Assembly: GCF_000011065.1 (NCBI RefSeq)
Contig: NC_004663.1
Span: 3,100,001 to 3,164,000, forward strand
From: Bacteroides thetaiotaomicron VPI-5482
GTDB taxonomy: Bacteria > Bacteroidota > Bacteroidia > Bacteroidales > Bacteroidaceae
Reading direction: 5' to 3'
DNA: 64,000 nt
The translations under genes were made by a program, and so were the position numbers. The notes under the pieces are model-generated. The model saw only the letters and a list, made by a program, of their open reading frames with translations, searched no databases and was not told the origin of the DNA. This document shows, one piece after another, positions 35,438 to 44,205 of this stretch (position 1 is the stretch's first letter; each line of letters starts with the position of its first letter).

Positions 35438-35857
35438 CTACACTTTTGAGCACTCCGCACACACTCCCTTTACTACATAATTCACACTATGCAAAGTGAA
35501 TCCTTTCGGTAAGTCGATAACCGGAATATGAATCTTTTCCAAACAAAATGTCCGATGGCATTTCTCGCAATAAAAATGTGAATGCAAGTCTTTCAGGACA
35601 CAGTTGCAGGAATCATCGCAAACGGCATACTTCCACGAACCGCTTCCGTCGTCTATGCTATGTATCAGATGATGAGACAAAAAAAGCGTGATTGTACGGG
35701 ATATAGTCGATTTATCAACCGTATCCAGCAACGTTTCAAGATCAAGCTGAGACACGGCACGCCCCGCTTCCATCATACTTTTCAATATGAGAAGTCTGAT
35801 AGCCGTCGGCTTGATGTCTCTTTTTGCCAACTTATCCAGATAAACTTTTTCTTCCAT
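35438..35857 (-). CDS. Fur-family metal-responsive regulator (Zur-like)
   Basis: The 139 residues contain a winged helix (KPTAIRLLILKSM, VDKSTISRTITLFLSHHLI) and the structural zinc site CEKCHRTFC...CAECSKV, with metal-binding His residues (HSHFYC). It starts 6 bases after the P-type ATPase stop, so the two are one operon. The pairing suggests zinc-type metal sensing. A palindrome in the ATPase promoter (37863-37877) is a candidate binding site. Zur, PerR and Fur cannot be separated with certainty by eye. Confidence 0.82.
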   Translation of the reverse strand: MEEKVYLDKLAKRDIKPTAIRLLILKSMMEAGRAVSQLDLETLLDTVDKSTISRTITLFLSHHLIHSIDDGSGSWKYAVCDDSCNCVLKDLHSHFYCEKCHRTFCLEKIHIPVIDLPKGFTLHSVNYVVKGVCAECSKV

Positions 35858-35863
35858 ATTCTT

Positions 35864-37816
35864 TTATTTTATCATTTTCTGTATCCTTACGGCATTCATG
35901 ATAGCAATCAGTGCTACACCAACATCGGCGAAAACAGCTTCCCAAAGTGTAGCCAGTCCACCGGCTCCCAAAATCAGTACCAGCAGTTTCACACCAAACG
36001 CCAGTGAAATATTCTGCCATACAATCCTTCGCGTCAGTTTTCCTACCTTTATCGCTTCAGCCACTTTGGAAGGCTGGTCGGTCTGTATCACCACATCAGC
36101 CGTTTCAATAGCCGCATCACTGCCTAGTCCGCCCATGGCAATACCTACATTACTTAAAGCCAGTACCGGAGCATCATTCATGCCGTCGCCCACAAAGGCA
36201 ACCTGGTTCTCCGTATGTTGGCGCAATTCTTCCAAATGCTTCACTTTCCCATCGGGGAGCAGATCACCATAGGCTTCCGAAATACCCAGCTTCTCTGCAA
36301 AGTTACTAACAATACTTTGTTTATCACCGGATAATATCTGAATGTTTTGAATTCCCAATGCTTTCAGGTTCTGAATGGCGATCTTTGCATCCTCTTTCAG
36401 ACTGTCGGATAATAGCAGATAACCGGCATACTTGTTTCCTATCGCACAGACAACGATCGTATCTGTAATGGAAAGAAGTTCGGGCGGATATTCTATCTGA
36501 AATTTTGAAAGCAAACGCCCATTACCTGCCAAAACCTGAATTCCATTTACGGCAGCTTCCAGTCCGAGACCTGCATACTCCTTACTGTCGGTTACAGAGG
36601 AAAGCTCGATATCCCGCTGTCCGGCATAATTCACCACAGCCTTAGCAATGGGGTGTGTACTGCTGCTTTCTACCGAGGCTATCATCCGGATTAATTCTTC
36701 TTCGGATACACCGGATTCACAGTTACAAAACTGTACTTCAAACGTACCTTTGGTAAGGGTTCCCGTCTTATCAAACACGACTGTATTAATCTTCGTAACA
36801 GCATCCAGATAATTTCCACCTTTAAATAAAATTCCCAACCGGGAAGCTGCCCCGATGCCTCCGAAGTATCCTAACGGAATACTGACCACCAAAGCGCACG
36901 GGCATGAAATCACAAGAAAGACCAAAGCCCTGTATAGCCAGTCATTAAAAGTAAATAAGAACTGGGGAGTGATCAAGGAATAAATAAACGGCAATAAAAC
37001 AATCAGAACCGCCAGCCCTATCACAATCGGAGTATAAACACGGGCAAATTTACGGATAAACAGTTCTGCCGGTGCTTTGCGTTCGGAGGCATTCTGAACA
37101 AGTTCCAGAATACGGGCAAGAGCACTTTTATCAAAAGGTCTGATCACCTTGATACGGATTACTTTATCGGTAACAATCATTCCGGCAAGTACTTCCTCAC
37201 CCATCCGGATACTTCGGGGGACACTCTCGCCTGTCAATGCTGCCGTATTGAAAGCAGCTACCTCATTGAGCATCATTCCATCCAAAGGAACTCTTCCTCC
37301 TGTCTTTATTTCAATTGTTTCTCCTACTTTTACGCTTTGAGGATTCTCAATAACGACACGTTCATCTCTGACTACTGCCGCTTCTTCCGGACGGACATCC
37401 AGCAGAGCTCCGATATTACGCTTCGCCTTATCAACAGCCTTCTCCTGAAACAGTTCTCCGACGGAGTAAAACAACATCACCGCTACTCCCTCCGGATATT
37501 CACCGATATAAAACGCTCCAAGCGTAGCTACAAACATCAGCGTAAACTCACTGAAATAGTCCTTATCCTTCATACTCTCCCAAGCCTCTTTCATAACGGG
37601 CAGGCCGACCGGAAGATAAGCCACGACATACCATATCAGAGAGAAATATCCTTCACGGAAGAAAGGTAACTCCAGAGCGTTCATGATGATTCCACTTATC
37701 AACAGGATAAATGAAAGTCCCACTTTCCAATATTCAGCGAATATTGATTCTTTCTTTTCAATATGTTTTTCGGGTGCACATTCGTGTGTATGTGCGCAAC
37801 AACTACAATGTCCCAT
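35864..37816 (-). CDS. P1B-type heavy-metal ATPase (Zn/Cd/Pb type)
   Basis: From the start at 37816 the protein has 650 residues. It has a short His/Cys-rich N-terminus (MGHCSCCAHTHECAPEKH) in place of a full HMA domain, then P-type hallmarks: TGES, the transmembrane metal site SCPCALV, phosphorylation site DKTGTLTKG, HP locus (STHPIAKAV), and GDGMNDAPVLALSNVGIAMGG. It exports divalent metal from the cytoplasm. Longer starts lie upstream of the -7 box at 37843 and are rejected. Co-transcribed with the Fur-family gene. Confidence 0.88.
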   Translation of the reverse strand: MGHCSCCAHTHECAPEKHIEKKESIFAEYWKVGLSFILLISGIIMNALELPFFREGYFSLIWYVVAYLPVGLPVMKEAWESMKDKDYFSEFTLMFVATLGAFYIGEYPEGVAVMLFYSVGELFQEKAVDKAKRNIGALLDVRPEEAAVVRDERVVIENPQSVKVGETIEIKTGGRVPLDGMMLNEVAAFNTAALTGESVPRSIRMGEEVLAGMIVTDKVIRIKVIRPFDKSALARILELVQNASERKAPAELFIRKFARVYTPIVIGLAVLIVLLPFIYSLITPQFLFTFNDWLYRALVFLVISCPCALVVSIPLGYFGGIGAASRLGILFKGGNYLDAVTKINTVVFDKTGTLTKGTFEVQFCNCESGVSEEELIRMIASVESSSTHPIAKAVVNYAGQRDIELSSVTDSKEYAGLGLEAAVNGIQVLAGNGRLLSKFQIEYPPELLSITDTIVVCAIGNKYAGYLLLSDSLKEDAKIAIQNLKALGIQNIQILSGDKQSIVSNFAEKLGISEAYGDLLPDGKVKHLEELRQHTENQVAFVGDGMNDAPVLALSNVGIAMGGLGSDAAIETADVVIQTDQPSKVAEAIKVGKLTRRIVWQNISLAFGVKLLVLILGAGGLATLWEAVFADVGVALIAIMNAVRIQKMIK

Positions 37817-37842
37817 AATCATTCTTTCTTTTTTATCTGCTG

Positions 37843-37877
37843 CAAAGGTAGCGAATGATTCGTGCAACAAAGTTGCA
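37843..37877 (-). promoter_or_regulatory. ATPase/Fur operon promoter with candidate metal-regulator operator
   Basis: On the minus strand TACCTTTG (37843-37850) is a -7 box. A perfect palindrome TGCAAC-AAA-GTTGCA (37863-37877) covers the expected -33 zone, as a Fur/Zur-type repressor site would. Confidence 0.55.
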
Positions 37878-37923
37878 AAAGAAGACGCCACAGCCAATCT
37901 CCAAATAAATATCGTTCAAGGGA

Positions 37924-37953
37924 TTGGCATATAAAGAAAGTTTCCTATTTTTG
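37924..37953 (+). promoter_or_regulatory. Promoter of the Fic gene
   Basis: TTG (37924-37926), 19 bases, TATTTTTG (37946-37953): full Bacteroides consensus. Confidence 0.7.
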
Positions 37954-37993
37954 TATCTAAACAAAAAAAATGGGCACAGCCCCACATATATAA

Positions 37994-39433
37994 ATGGGAA
38001 TAAGTAATATAAAACAATTATATAGCAAATGGAAATCGCTTCAGCCTCTTAAGCCTGAGGACCTGAAACGTTGGAATGATAAATTCAAGTTAGAGTTTAA
38101 TTATAACTCTAACCACTTGGAAGGAAATACACTGACATACGGACAAACAAAACTATTATTAATGTTCGGTGAAACTTCGGGTAATGCCAGCTTGAAAGAT
38201 TATGAAGAGATGAAAGCTCACAACGTAGGACTGGAAATGATAAAGCAAGAGGCGCAGGACAAAGAACGTCCGCTGACTGAAAGTTTTATTCGCGAGTTGA
38301 ACCGTACCATCCTTGTGCAGGACTATTGGAAGAACGCCAAAACACCCGACGGACAAGACATCCGTATGCAGATAAAAGTAGGCGAATATAAATCACGCCC
38401 CAATTCCGTACTGACCGCAACAGGAGAAGTTTTCAGTTATGCTTCGCCCGAAGAAACTCCGGCATTTATGACGAGCTTGGTAGACTGGTACAACCTGGAA
38501 GCAGACAAAGGAATACTGACTCCTGTTGAATTGGCGGCGTTGCTTCATTACCGTTATATCCGCATTCATCCCTTCGAAGATGGCAACGGACGCATTGCCC
38601 GTTTATTAGTAAACTTTGTGCTGCACCGTTATGGATATCCGATGATCGTTATTCACTCCGAAGATAAATCCAACTATCTGAACATCCTCCATCAATGTGA
38701 TGTAGAAGCAGGATTAACCCCTTCAGATGGTGCTAATGCCACTTTGAATGATATATTACCATTCGTCAACTATTTGAGCAGTTGCTTGATACGCAGTCTG
38801 ACACTCGCAATCAAAGCCGCCAAGGGAGAAAGCATAGAGGAAGAAGGTGATTTCGATAAGAAAATAGCGATGTTACAGCGTAGATACTCAGATAAAGCTA
38901 TCGAAAAAAGCAGTCGTTCCGTAGAACAGGCAAGAAGTGCTTTTTTTGAATTGGCCGTTTATGTGGAGCAAAAGATCAGTGGACTCCAAAAGCTATTTGA
39001 CAGAACATTTATAACCAACACTCCCACTTGGAACATGGCTAGAAAAATAAATACACCCAATCCTGATGAGCCAATTATCCAGTCACACATTTTATATACT
39101 AAGTCAAAAGAGTATAGCTTTGTAGAGGATATCATACGTTTATCCAAGAAATCTCAGGTTGACTACTTTAAGCTAAAATATGATGCAGTAACTTTTCATT
39201 TTAATCATTGCCGATATGCAGGCGATAATACTTTTGATTTCCCATTCTGTATTTATATTCAATACTTATCAGATGGATGTGAAATAAGCTGTGACATCAC
39301 ATCCGATTCTGTGAAACTGTCTTATAATCCGGATGTTTTGGCTGAAGAAGGCAAAGAATACATGGATACTGCTTGCAACGAACTACTCAAACTACTTGAA
39401 GAAAAAATGAATGATAAGTCACCAGAAAACTAA
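37994..39433 (+). CDS. Fic-domain protein with N-terminal inhibitory helix
   Basis: The 479 residues contain a complete Fic active site HPFEDGNGRIAR (about 190-201). Near the N-terminus NSNHLEGNT (about 39-47) fits the inhibitory motif (S/T)xxxE(G/N), as in class II Fic proteins, which are autoinhibited by their own helix. Fic enzymes usually transfer AMP to target proteins. The C-terminal part (about 260-479) is helical and beta mixed and not recognised; it may select the target. The gene stands alone, with own promoter; a hairpin at 39671 may terminate it. Confidence 0.88.
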   Translation: MGISNIKQLYSKWKSLQPLKPEDLKRWNDKFKLEFNYNSNHLEGNTLTYGQTKLLLMFGETSGNASLKDYEEMKAHNVGLEMIKQEAQDKERPLTESFIRELNRTILVQDYWKNAKTPDGQDIRMQIKVGEYKSRPNSVLTATGEVFSYASPEETPAFMTSLVDWYNLEADKGILTPVELAALLHYRYIRIHPFEDGNGRIARLLVNFVLHRYGYPMIVIHSEDKSNYLNILHQCDVEAGLTPSDGANATLNDILPFVNYLSSCLIRSLTLAIKAAKGESIEEEGDFDKKIAMLQRRYSDKAIEKSSRSVEQARSAFFELAVYVEQKISGLQKLFDRTFITNTPTWNMARKINTPNPDEPIIQSHILYTKSKEYSFVEDIIRLSKKSQVDYFKLKYDAVTFHFNHCRYAGDNTFDFPFCIYIQYLSDGCEISCDITSDSVKLSYNPDVLAEEGKEYMDTACNELLKLLEEKMNDKSPEN

Positions 39434-39476
39434 ATCAATAACTCATAATCCACCACATCCAGCCAACGGCCAAACT

Positions 39477-39674
39477 TTAATTTTTCCTTCTCGAAGCAGG
39501 ATACTTGCTTGAATCCGATTCAGCTATGCCGCCAGCGAAACAGTACAAAAAGCCATCGGCACAACGACGCTCCACAAAATAATGGTCGTCTATCGTGGCA
39601 TGGAGATAGTCGTATGTGAAGAAATCCCCGCTTTTCGTTGAGATTTCAGAATAAACACTTATCTTTGCATACAC
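39477..39674 (-). CDS. Possible small ORF, unknown
   Basis: A 65-codon frame (starting MYAKISVYSEISTKSGDF) with balanced, coding-like composition lies opposite to the Fic gene. Its start touches the base of the hairpin at 39671. No family recognised and no promoter seen; it may be a fragment of a lost gene. Confidence 0.3.
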   Translation of the reverse strand: MYAKISVYSEISTKSGDFFTYDYLHATIDDHYFVERRCADGFLYCFAGGIAESDSSKYPASRRKN

Positions 39675-39716
39675 CTTTCTCCCCGTCAGCGTGACGTGAA
39701 TGTAGGAGAAAGGTGT
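39671..39716 (+). terminator. Rightward terminator downstream of the Fic gene
   Basis: Arms ACACCTTTCTCC (39671-39682) and GGAGAAAGGTGT (39705-39716), then TTTTTTTATAAA. The loop holds a second small hairpin (CGTCA/TGACG). Confidence 0.75.
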
Positions 39717-39983
39717 TTTTTATAAATATTGGAATATAAACGTATTACTTCTTCGCACATAAAGTTGGCTTACTTTTAAAATCAAGGAGAAGTGATGCAA
39801 CAGATATTCCATGCTAATTGTTATATAGAATCCCTATATATAAAATTGGCATGGATGTCTGTTGTTTATCACTATTCTTGATAGGGTCTAGCCAACACCT
39901 ATGTGTGGATAGTGAAACGACAACAGCGTCCGTGCCTTTCCTTTTTTTACCCCAACCCCACATCCTTTTTTTAAGGAGAGTGC
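39717..39983. other. Upstream region of the coiled-coil regulator-like gene
   Basis: No gene. It contains overlapping short frames on both strands without features. Just before the next start lies AAGGAGAG, an unusually good ribosome-binding sequence for Bacteroides, 6 bases from the ATG. Confidence 0.4.
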
Positions 39984-40724
39984 ATGGACGCCCAGTCGTT
40001 TTTAGAAGACAATCAAAACAACGAAAGCGATATGGATTTAGAAGAAACACTGGCACTTAAAAGAACCAATCACGAAAAGCTCATCCGGAATATGGATAAA
40101 GCTATCAGGAACGAGATGCTCAAATATGAAGAAGCAGAATTCTACATCCGCTTGCAGAGCGAATGTTTCAACCTCTACCCGATAGTCGTTAAAGCATTGG
40201 CACTGCAAATTATAGATAACAAAAGGCGTAGCATCTTCTGCTCCATCGTAAAAGGACACAAGCTAAAACGTCTGGCTGACTTTCACAAGCAAACACCGGA
40301 AGAAATAGCAATAGAATTCCGTTCTATCGTATGCGAATTGCGATGCAAGATTAATAACGGAGCATTTACAGCCAAAGAGTCTGTCAATCTCCGGCTAAAA
40401 ATGGAACGGGATATATTAGAACATAAAATACGGGATTATGATGAATTATGCCAAAGGTTGCAGTTGAAAAACAAAATATTGCACGACCAACTTGACATGC
40501 TTCGGGATAATCAGAAAAGGCATTCGAAGGACGAACAAGAAATAACACATGAAAAAGAACAGGAAATAATACGGAAAACAAGAAAAGCATTGCTGGAAGA
40601 ATTGCAGCGAAAGATGGAAATACAGATAGAAGAACAAACCAAAAACCTGCATCACGAATCTTTCGTCATGCGCTGTATGCAATGGCTGAAAAATGCCCTT
40701 AGGCTTCCAACCGTCTCTCACTAG
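39984..40724 (+). CDS. Coiled-coil protein with a sigma-region-4-like segment
   Basis: The 246 residues fall in two parts. Residues about 60-120 (VVKALALQIIDNKRRSIFCS, then IVKGHKLKRLADFHKQTPEE and IAIEFRSIVCELR) look like a sigma-70 region 4 helix-turn-helix, with G-x-x-x-x-x-L-A and T-P-E-E in the expected order. Residues about 130-230 are a long charged coiled coil. There is no region 2, so it is not a complete sigma factor. It may bind polymerase or DNA as an accessory regulator. The start is supported by AAGGAGAG upstream. Family not named with confidence. Confidence 0.6.
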   Translation: MDAQSFLEDNQNNESDMDLEETLALKRTNHEKLIRNMDKAIRNEMLKYEEAEFYIRLQSECFNLYPIVVKALALQIIDNKRRSIFCSIVKGHKLKRLADFHKQTPEEIAIEFRSIVCELRCKINNGAFTAKESVNLRLKMERDILEHKIRDYDELCQRLQLKNKILHDQLDMLRDNQKRHSKDEQEITHEKEQEIIRKTRKALLEELQRKMEIQIEEQTKNLHHESFVMRCMQWLKNALRLPTVSH

Positions 40725-40796
40725 AGTTAATAAAACACTTTGTTATTGTCACTTGTCACTTTTAAAGGATAAGCTCCTTATTATTAAGGCAGTAAT

Positions 40797-40857
40797 GGTG
40801 ATAATAGGTGGTGATAATAAGGTGATAATAGAACTTTTTCTGGTTTCTATTATCACC
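40797..40857. repeat. GGTGATAATA repeats and hairpin
   Basis: Three direct copies of GGTGATAATA (40797, 40810, 40821) are followed by one inverted copy (40848-40857). The last direct copy and the inverted one form a 13-bp hairpin (GGTGATAATAGAA/TTCTATTATCACC). TTTTAATAAG follows, so it may end the gene at 39984-40724. Direct copies are spaced 13 and 11 bp. Confidence 0.6.
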
Positions 40858-40985
40858 TGCTTTTAATAAGAAACAGGATTAACACGCTGATTAACAACTA
40901 TAAAACAGACTATTCAGAAGCATTATCTGCATGTGTTAAAAACTCCATTTTCAGCGTGAATATGCGTTGTTTATGCCATATATAA

Positions 40986-41010
40986 CTTAATGTATGCCGC
41001 CTGCATTAAG
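40986..41010. repeat. Inverted repeat CTTAATG/CATTAAG
   Basis: Perfect 7-bp arms with an 11-base loop in the same gene-free stretch. Function not evident. Confidence 0.4.
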
Positions 41011-41078
41011 CCATAGCATAGTAACCTTAACAAGCTAACAAGGTTTGACTAATATATTTAGTACGTTTCATGTATTCG

Positions 41079-41160
41079 TTTCACGTGCGTGGACCGTTCG
41101 GTTCACGTACATGAACCCAATAGATCACGTACGTGGACTGATGGACCCATGTACGTGAAA
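41079..41160. repeat. Array of four 16-bp quasi-palindromes at exactly 22-bp period
   Basis: Units TTTCACGTGCGTGGAC (41079), GTTCACGTACATGAAC (41101, nearly perfect palindrome), GATCACGTACGTGGAC (41123) and ACCCATGTACGTGAAA (41145) are separated by unrelated 6-bp spacers. Centres fall every 22 bp. The consensus is about KTTCACGTACGTGAAC. See findings. Confidence 0.85.
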
Positions 41161-41289
41161 TGACTTCTTCTTACTGACAGAATACATTAATCTAACCTAC
41201 ATAATAGCCTAATGAACGGTTCTCCTACTATTAATCCCGGGTGGTTATCTTCCCCTTGTACGGATAAATGTTTGTGTATACTATAATAA

Positions 41290-41333
41290 AAGACAGGAGT
41301 TGCCTTAAGCAAACTTAAAGCAACTCCTGTCTT
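41290..41333 (-). terminator. Terminator of the rpoN-ispG operon
   Basis: Perfect 14-bp arms AAGACAGGAGTTGC and GCAACTCCTGTCTT; on the minus strand TTTTATTAT follows. It lies 22 bases after the ispG stop. Confidence 0.85.
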
Positions 41334-41355
41334 AACTATTTAAAAGTATAACTGA

Positions 41356-43197
41356 TTAAAGTTCCAGTTCTTTCCGATCATTGCGGATAAATTCCAGCAA
41401 CCGTTCCACCGCCTCTTCTTCGGGTATGTTTTTCTCTACGCAAACTTTACCTTTATAAAGGCTGATTTTTCCGCGTCCGGCACCTACATAGCCGTAGTCG
41501 GCATCCGCCATCTCACCGGGACCGTTGACGATACATCCCATGATGCCGATTTTCAAGCCTTTCAGATGTGAGGTAGCCGCCTTGATACGCGCAATTGTCT
41601 TTTCCAGATCATAAAGCGTACGACCGCAGCCCGGACAAGAAATATATTCCGTTTTAGAAGTACGGGTGCGTCCTGCCTGCAAGATACCGAAGGCAGTAGC
41701 ATCTACTACCGCATGACTCAGACTTCCTTGATTGAACAGGAAAATCCCGTCACATAAACCGTCAAAAATCAATGCTCCCATATCAACGGCGGACTTAATC
41801 TGCAAATCTTCCGCCTCGTCCTCCGCATAATGCTGGAAGAAAACAACCGGATTCTCCAGACCTTCCGTCATAAGTTGATGCACCAATGCACGGTGCTCGC
41901 CCAGGCGATTCGGATGATTGCTCTGAGAAATAACCACAACTTCGGGATGCACCTTAAGACAGGCAATCACTTCATCCGTTTGCGCCATGTAAGGCATAAA
42001 CAGGAATTTCAGTTCTGCACTGCACTCGCCCATCAACGGCAACTGCGCATGATTGAAAGCAGGCCATGTTCCGGCCTCCCCTTCCCATACATCGGCATCA
42101 AGGATATATTCCACTCCTTCTTCCCGCTGTTCGGGCAACGTTCTTCCGGCATAGATATAATCCGGAGTAAACTGCGGATTGACTTCCGTCTTCCCATCCA
42201 TGCGGTCGGCAATAACGACAGGGAGATGTTCGCCCCCGATATTCCGCACTGCCCGCGTCTTGCGGCGCGAAGGAGAAAGATAATTAAATTCCGGTGCCTC
42301 CATACCCGGGATATACGGATGATCCTGCCTCAACAGAACATAATCCACCAGCTTGCGCGCTACGGGAATTTCCGCTTCGGGAGCCTCACTAAGCGACACA
42401 CGAATCGTATCTCCCAATCCGTCACAAAGCAATGCACCGATGCCCAAGGCAGATTTTATACGTCCGTCTTCTCCGTCTCCGGCCTCCGTCACTCCAAGAT
42501 GCAGGGGAAATGACATTCCCTCCTGTTCCATCACGGCAACAAGCAAGCGGACGGTCTTCACCATCACCACCGTATTGGAAGCCTTGATCGAAATCACCAC
42601 ATCCGTGAAATGTTCCGCCACACAGATACGCAGGAATTCCATACAGGATTCCACCATCCCTTCGGGAGTGTCTCCGTAGCGGGACATGATACGGTCGGAC
42701 AGGGAACCGTGATTGACTCCGATGCGGATAGCCGTATGATTCTCCTTACAGATATTCAGAAACGGCACAAAACGGTCGTGAATCTTCTGTATCTCCTGCG
42801 CATACTCCTCGTCGGTATATTCCAGTTTCTTAAAAGTACGCGCTGCATCTACATAATTGCCCGGATTGATCCGTACCTTTTCTGCATATTGAGCTGCTAC
42901 ATCGGCCACTTTCGGATTAAAATGCACATCAGCCACCAACGGAACCATATATCCCTGACTTCGTAGCCCGATATTGATATTCATCAGATTTTCCGCTTCC
43001 TTGACACCCTGCGTGGTCAGTCGTACATACTCGCCGCCGGCATCGACGATGCGTTTGGCTTGTTCCACACAAGCTTCTGTATCCATAGTGGACGTGTTCG
43101 TCATCGACTGGATACGAATAGGATTGGGGCCGCCCAAAGGTACAGCCCCAATATTTACTTCGGATGTTTCTCTTCGAAAGTAATTGAATAAATCCAT
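41356..43197 (-). CDS. ispG: 4-hydroxy-3-methylbut-2-enyl diphosphate synthase, long form
   Basis: The 613 residues begin with the TIM-barrel half (VNIGAVPLGGPNPIRIQSMT, VADVHFNPKVA, RINPGNY, RIGVNHGSL) and end with the 4Fe-4S half (SCPGCGRTLYDLE, about 513-525; GIMGCIVNGPGEMADADYGY). Between them lies an insertion of about 250 residues found in Bacteroidota, Chlamydia and plant IspG but absent from E. coli IspG (372 residues). It catalyses the sixth step of the MEP isoprenoid pathway. It begins at the base after the purE stop, last in the operon. Confidence 0.95.
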   Translation of the reverse strand: MDLFNYFRRETSEVNIGAVPLGGPNPIRIQSMTNTSTMDTEACVEQAKRIVDAGGEYVRLTTQGVKEAENLMNINIGLRSQGYMVPLVADVHFNPKVADVAAQYAEKVRINPGNYVDAARTFKKLEYTDEEYAQEIQKIHDRFVPFLNICKENHTAIRIGVNHGSLSDRIMSRYGDTPEGMVESCMEFLRICVAEHFTDVVISIKASNTVVMVKTVRLLVAVMEQEGMSFPLHLGVTEAGDGEDGRIKSALGIGALLCDGLGDTIRVSLSEAPEAEIPVARKLVDYVLLRQDHPYIPGMEAPEFNYLSPSRRKTRAVRNIGGEHLPVVIADRMDGKTEVNPQFTPDYIYAGRTLPEQREEGVEYILDADVWEGEAGTWPAFNHAQLPLMGECSAELKFLFMPYMAQTDEVIACLKVHPEVVVISQSNHPNRLGEHRALVHQLMTEGLENPVVFFQHYAEDEAEDLQIKSAVDMGALIFDGLCDGIFLFNQGSLSHAVVDATAFGILQAGRTRTSKTEYISCPGCGRTLYDLEKTIARIKAATSHLKGLKIGIMGCIVNGPGEMADADYGYVGAGRGKISLYKGKVCVEKNIPEEEAVERLLEFIRNDRKELEL

Positions 43198-43713
43198 TTA
43201 ATTGGTTTTATATTCGAACTTCACTTCTTTCAGTTCTTCGTTTGCCTTTACGATTTTCTTTTTCAGTCCTTCTTTGTAAGCAGCAAAAGCCTCAGCCAAT
43301 GCGGCATCGCTCAATGCAAGCATCTGAATGGCAAGGATAGCCGCATTCATCGCTCCATTGATAGCAACCGTAGCCACAGGAATGCCCGGAGGCATCTGAA
43401 TGATGGAGTACAGAGCGTCTACACCGTCGAGCACAGAGCCTTTTACAGGTACTCCGATCACCGGAAGTGTTGTGTTGGCTGCGATGACACCCGGAAGGGC
43501 GGCAGCCATTCCGGCAGCAGCGATGATTACTTTAATGCCACGGCTACGGGCATTTTTGGCAAACTCTTCCACAGCCTCCGGCGTGCGGTGAGCAGAAAGG
43601 GCGTTCATTTCGAACGGTACATGCATATCATTCAGCAGTTGCGCAGCCTTCTCCATAACAGGAAGGTCGGACGTGCTACCCATGATGATACTTACAATTG
43701 GAGTCATTTTCAT
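43198..43713 (-). CDS. purE: N5-carboxyaminoimidazole ribonucleotide mutase
   Basis: The 171 residues contain the PurE signatures VSIIMGSTSDLPVMEKA, SAHRTPE, AAAGMAAALPGV and PVIGVPV. It moves the carboxyl group in de novo purine synthesis. It lies between gcvH and ispG in the same direction. Confidence 0.95.
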   Translation of the reverse strand: MKMTPIVSIIMGSTSDLPVMEKAAQLLNDMHVPFEMNALSAHRTPEAVEEFAKNARSRGIKVIIAAAGMAAALPGVIAANTTLPVIGVPVKGSVLDGVDALYSIIQMPPGIPVATVAINGAMNAAILAIQMLALSDAALAEAFAAYKEGLKKKIVKANEELKEVKFEYKTN

Positions 43714-43794
43714 CTAATCTAAAAGTTATTACATACATTCATTTACCTACCACCTCCCCCTACGGGGAGAGGCAGAAGTACTGCTTATTCAAAT

Positions 43795-44175
43795 TCAGCC
43801 GTTGACCACTGCCTTGTATGCTTCGGCATCGAGCAGGTCTTCCGCAGCACTGGCATCAGCAGGCTTCATCTTGATCAGCCAGCCTTCGCCGTAAGGGTCT
43901 TTGTTTACCAGCTCCGGATTTTCTTCCAAAGCTTCGTTCTGTTCGAGTATCTCGCCTGCCAACGGTAAGAAAAGATCGGAAATGGTCTTTACCACTTCAA
44001 TCGTTCCGAAAGTTTCTCCGGCTTCCAACGTTTCTCCTACGGTAGGAATATCAACGAATACAATATCGCCCAGTTGTTCCTGTGCGTAATCTGTGATACC
44101 TACGTAAGCGATGTCTCCTTCTACGCGAATCCACTCGTGTTCATTCGTGTACTTCAAGTTCTGTGGAAAGTTCAT
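43795..44175 (-). CDS. gcvH: Glycine cleavage system H protein
   Basis: The 126 residues have the lipoyl-domain form: YTNEHEWIRVEGDIAYVGIT, DIVFVDIPTVGE, and the lipoylated lysine in GTIEVVKTISDLFLPLAGE. The end (GEGWLIKMKPAD) is typical. It shuttles the aminomethyl group between P, T and L proteins, whose genes are not in this window. Confidence 0.95.
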   Translation of the reverse strand: MNFPQNLKYTNEHEWIRVEGDIAYVGITDYAQEQLGDIVFVDIPTVGETLEAGETFGTIEVVKTISDLFLPLAGEILEQNEALEENPELVNKDPYGEGWLIKMKPADASAAEDLLDAEAYKAVVNG

Positions 44176-44205
44176 AATAATTAGTTTTTAGGATTTATAT
44201 TGTTT

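Noticed and set aside
37817..37897. Longer start (37897) for the metal ATPase
   Set aside because: The extension spans the promoter and operator region; MGHCSCC at 37816 is the natural metal-binding start.
39814..40060. Two 80-codon ORFs on opposite strands
   Set aside because: They mirror each other over the upstream region and start of the gene at 39984, which has the better ribosome-binding site and coding features.
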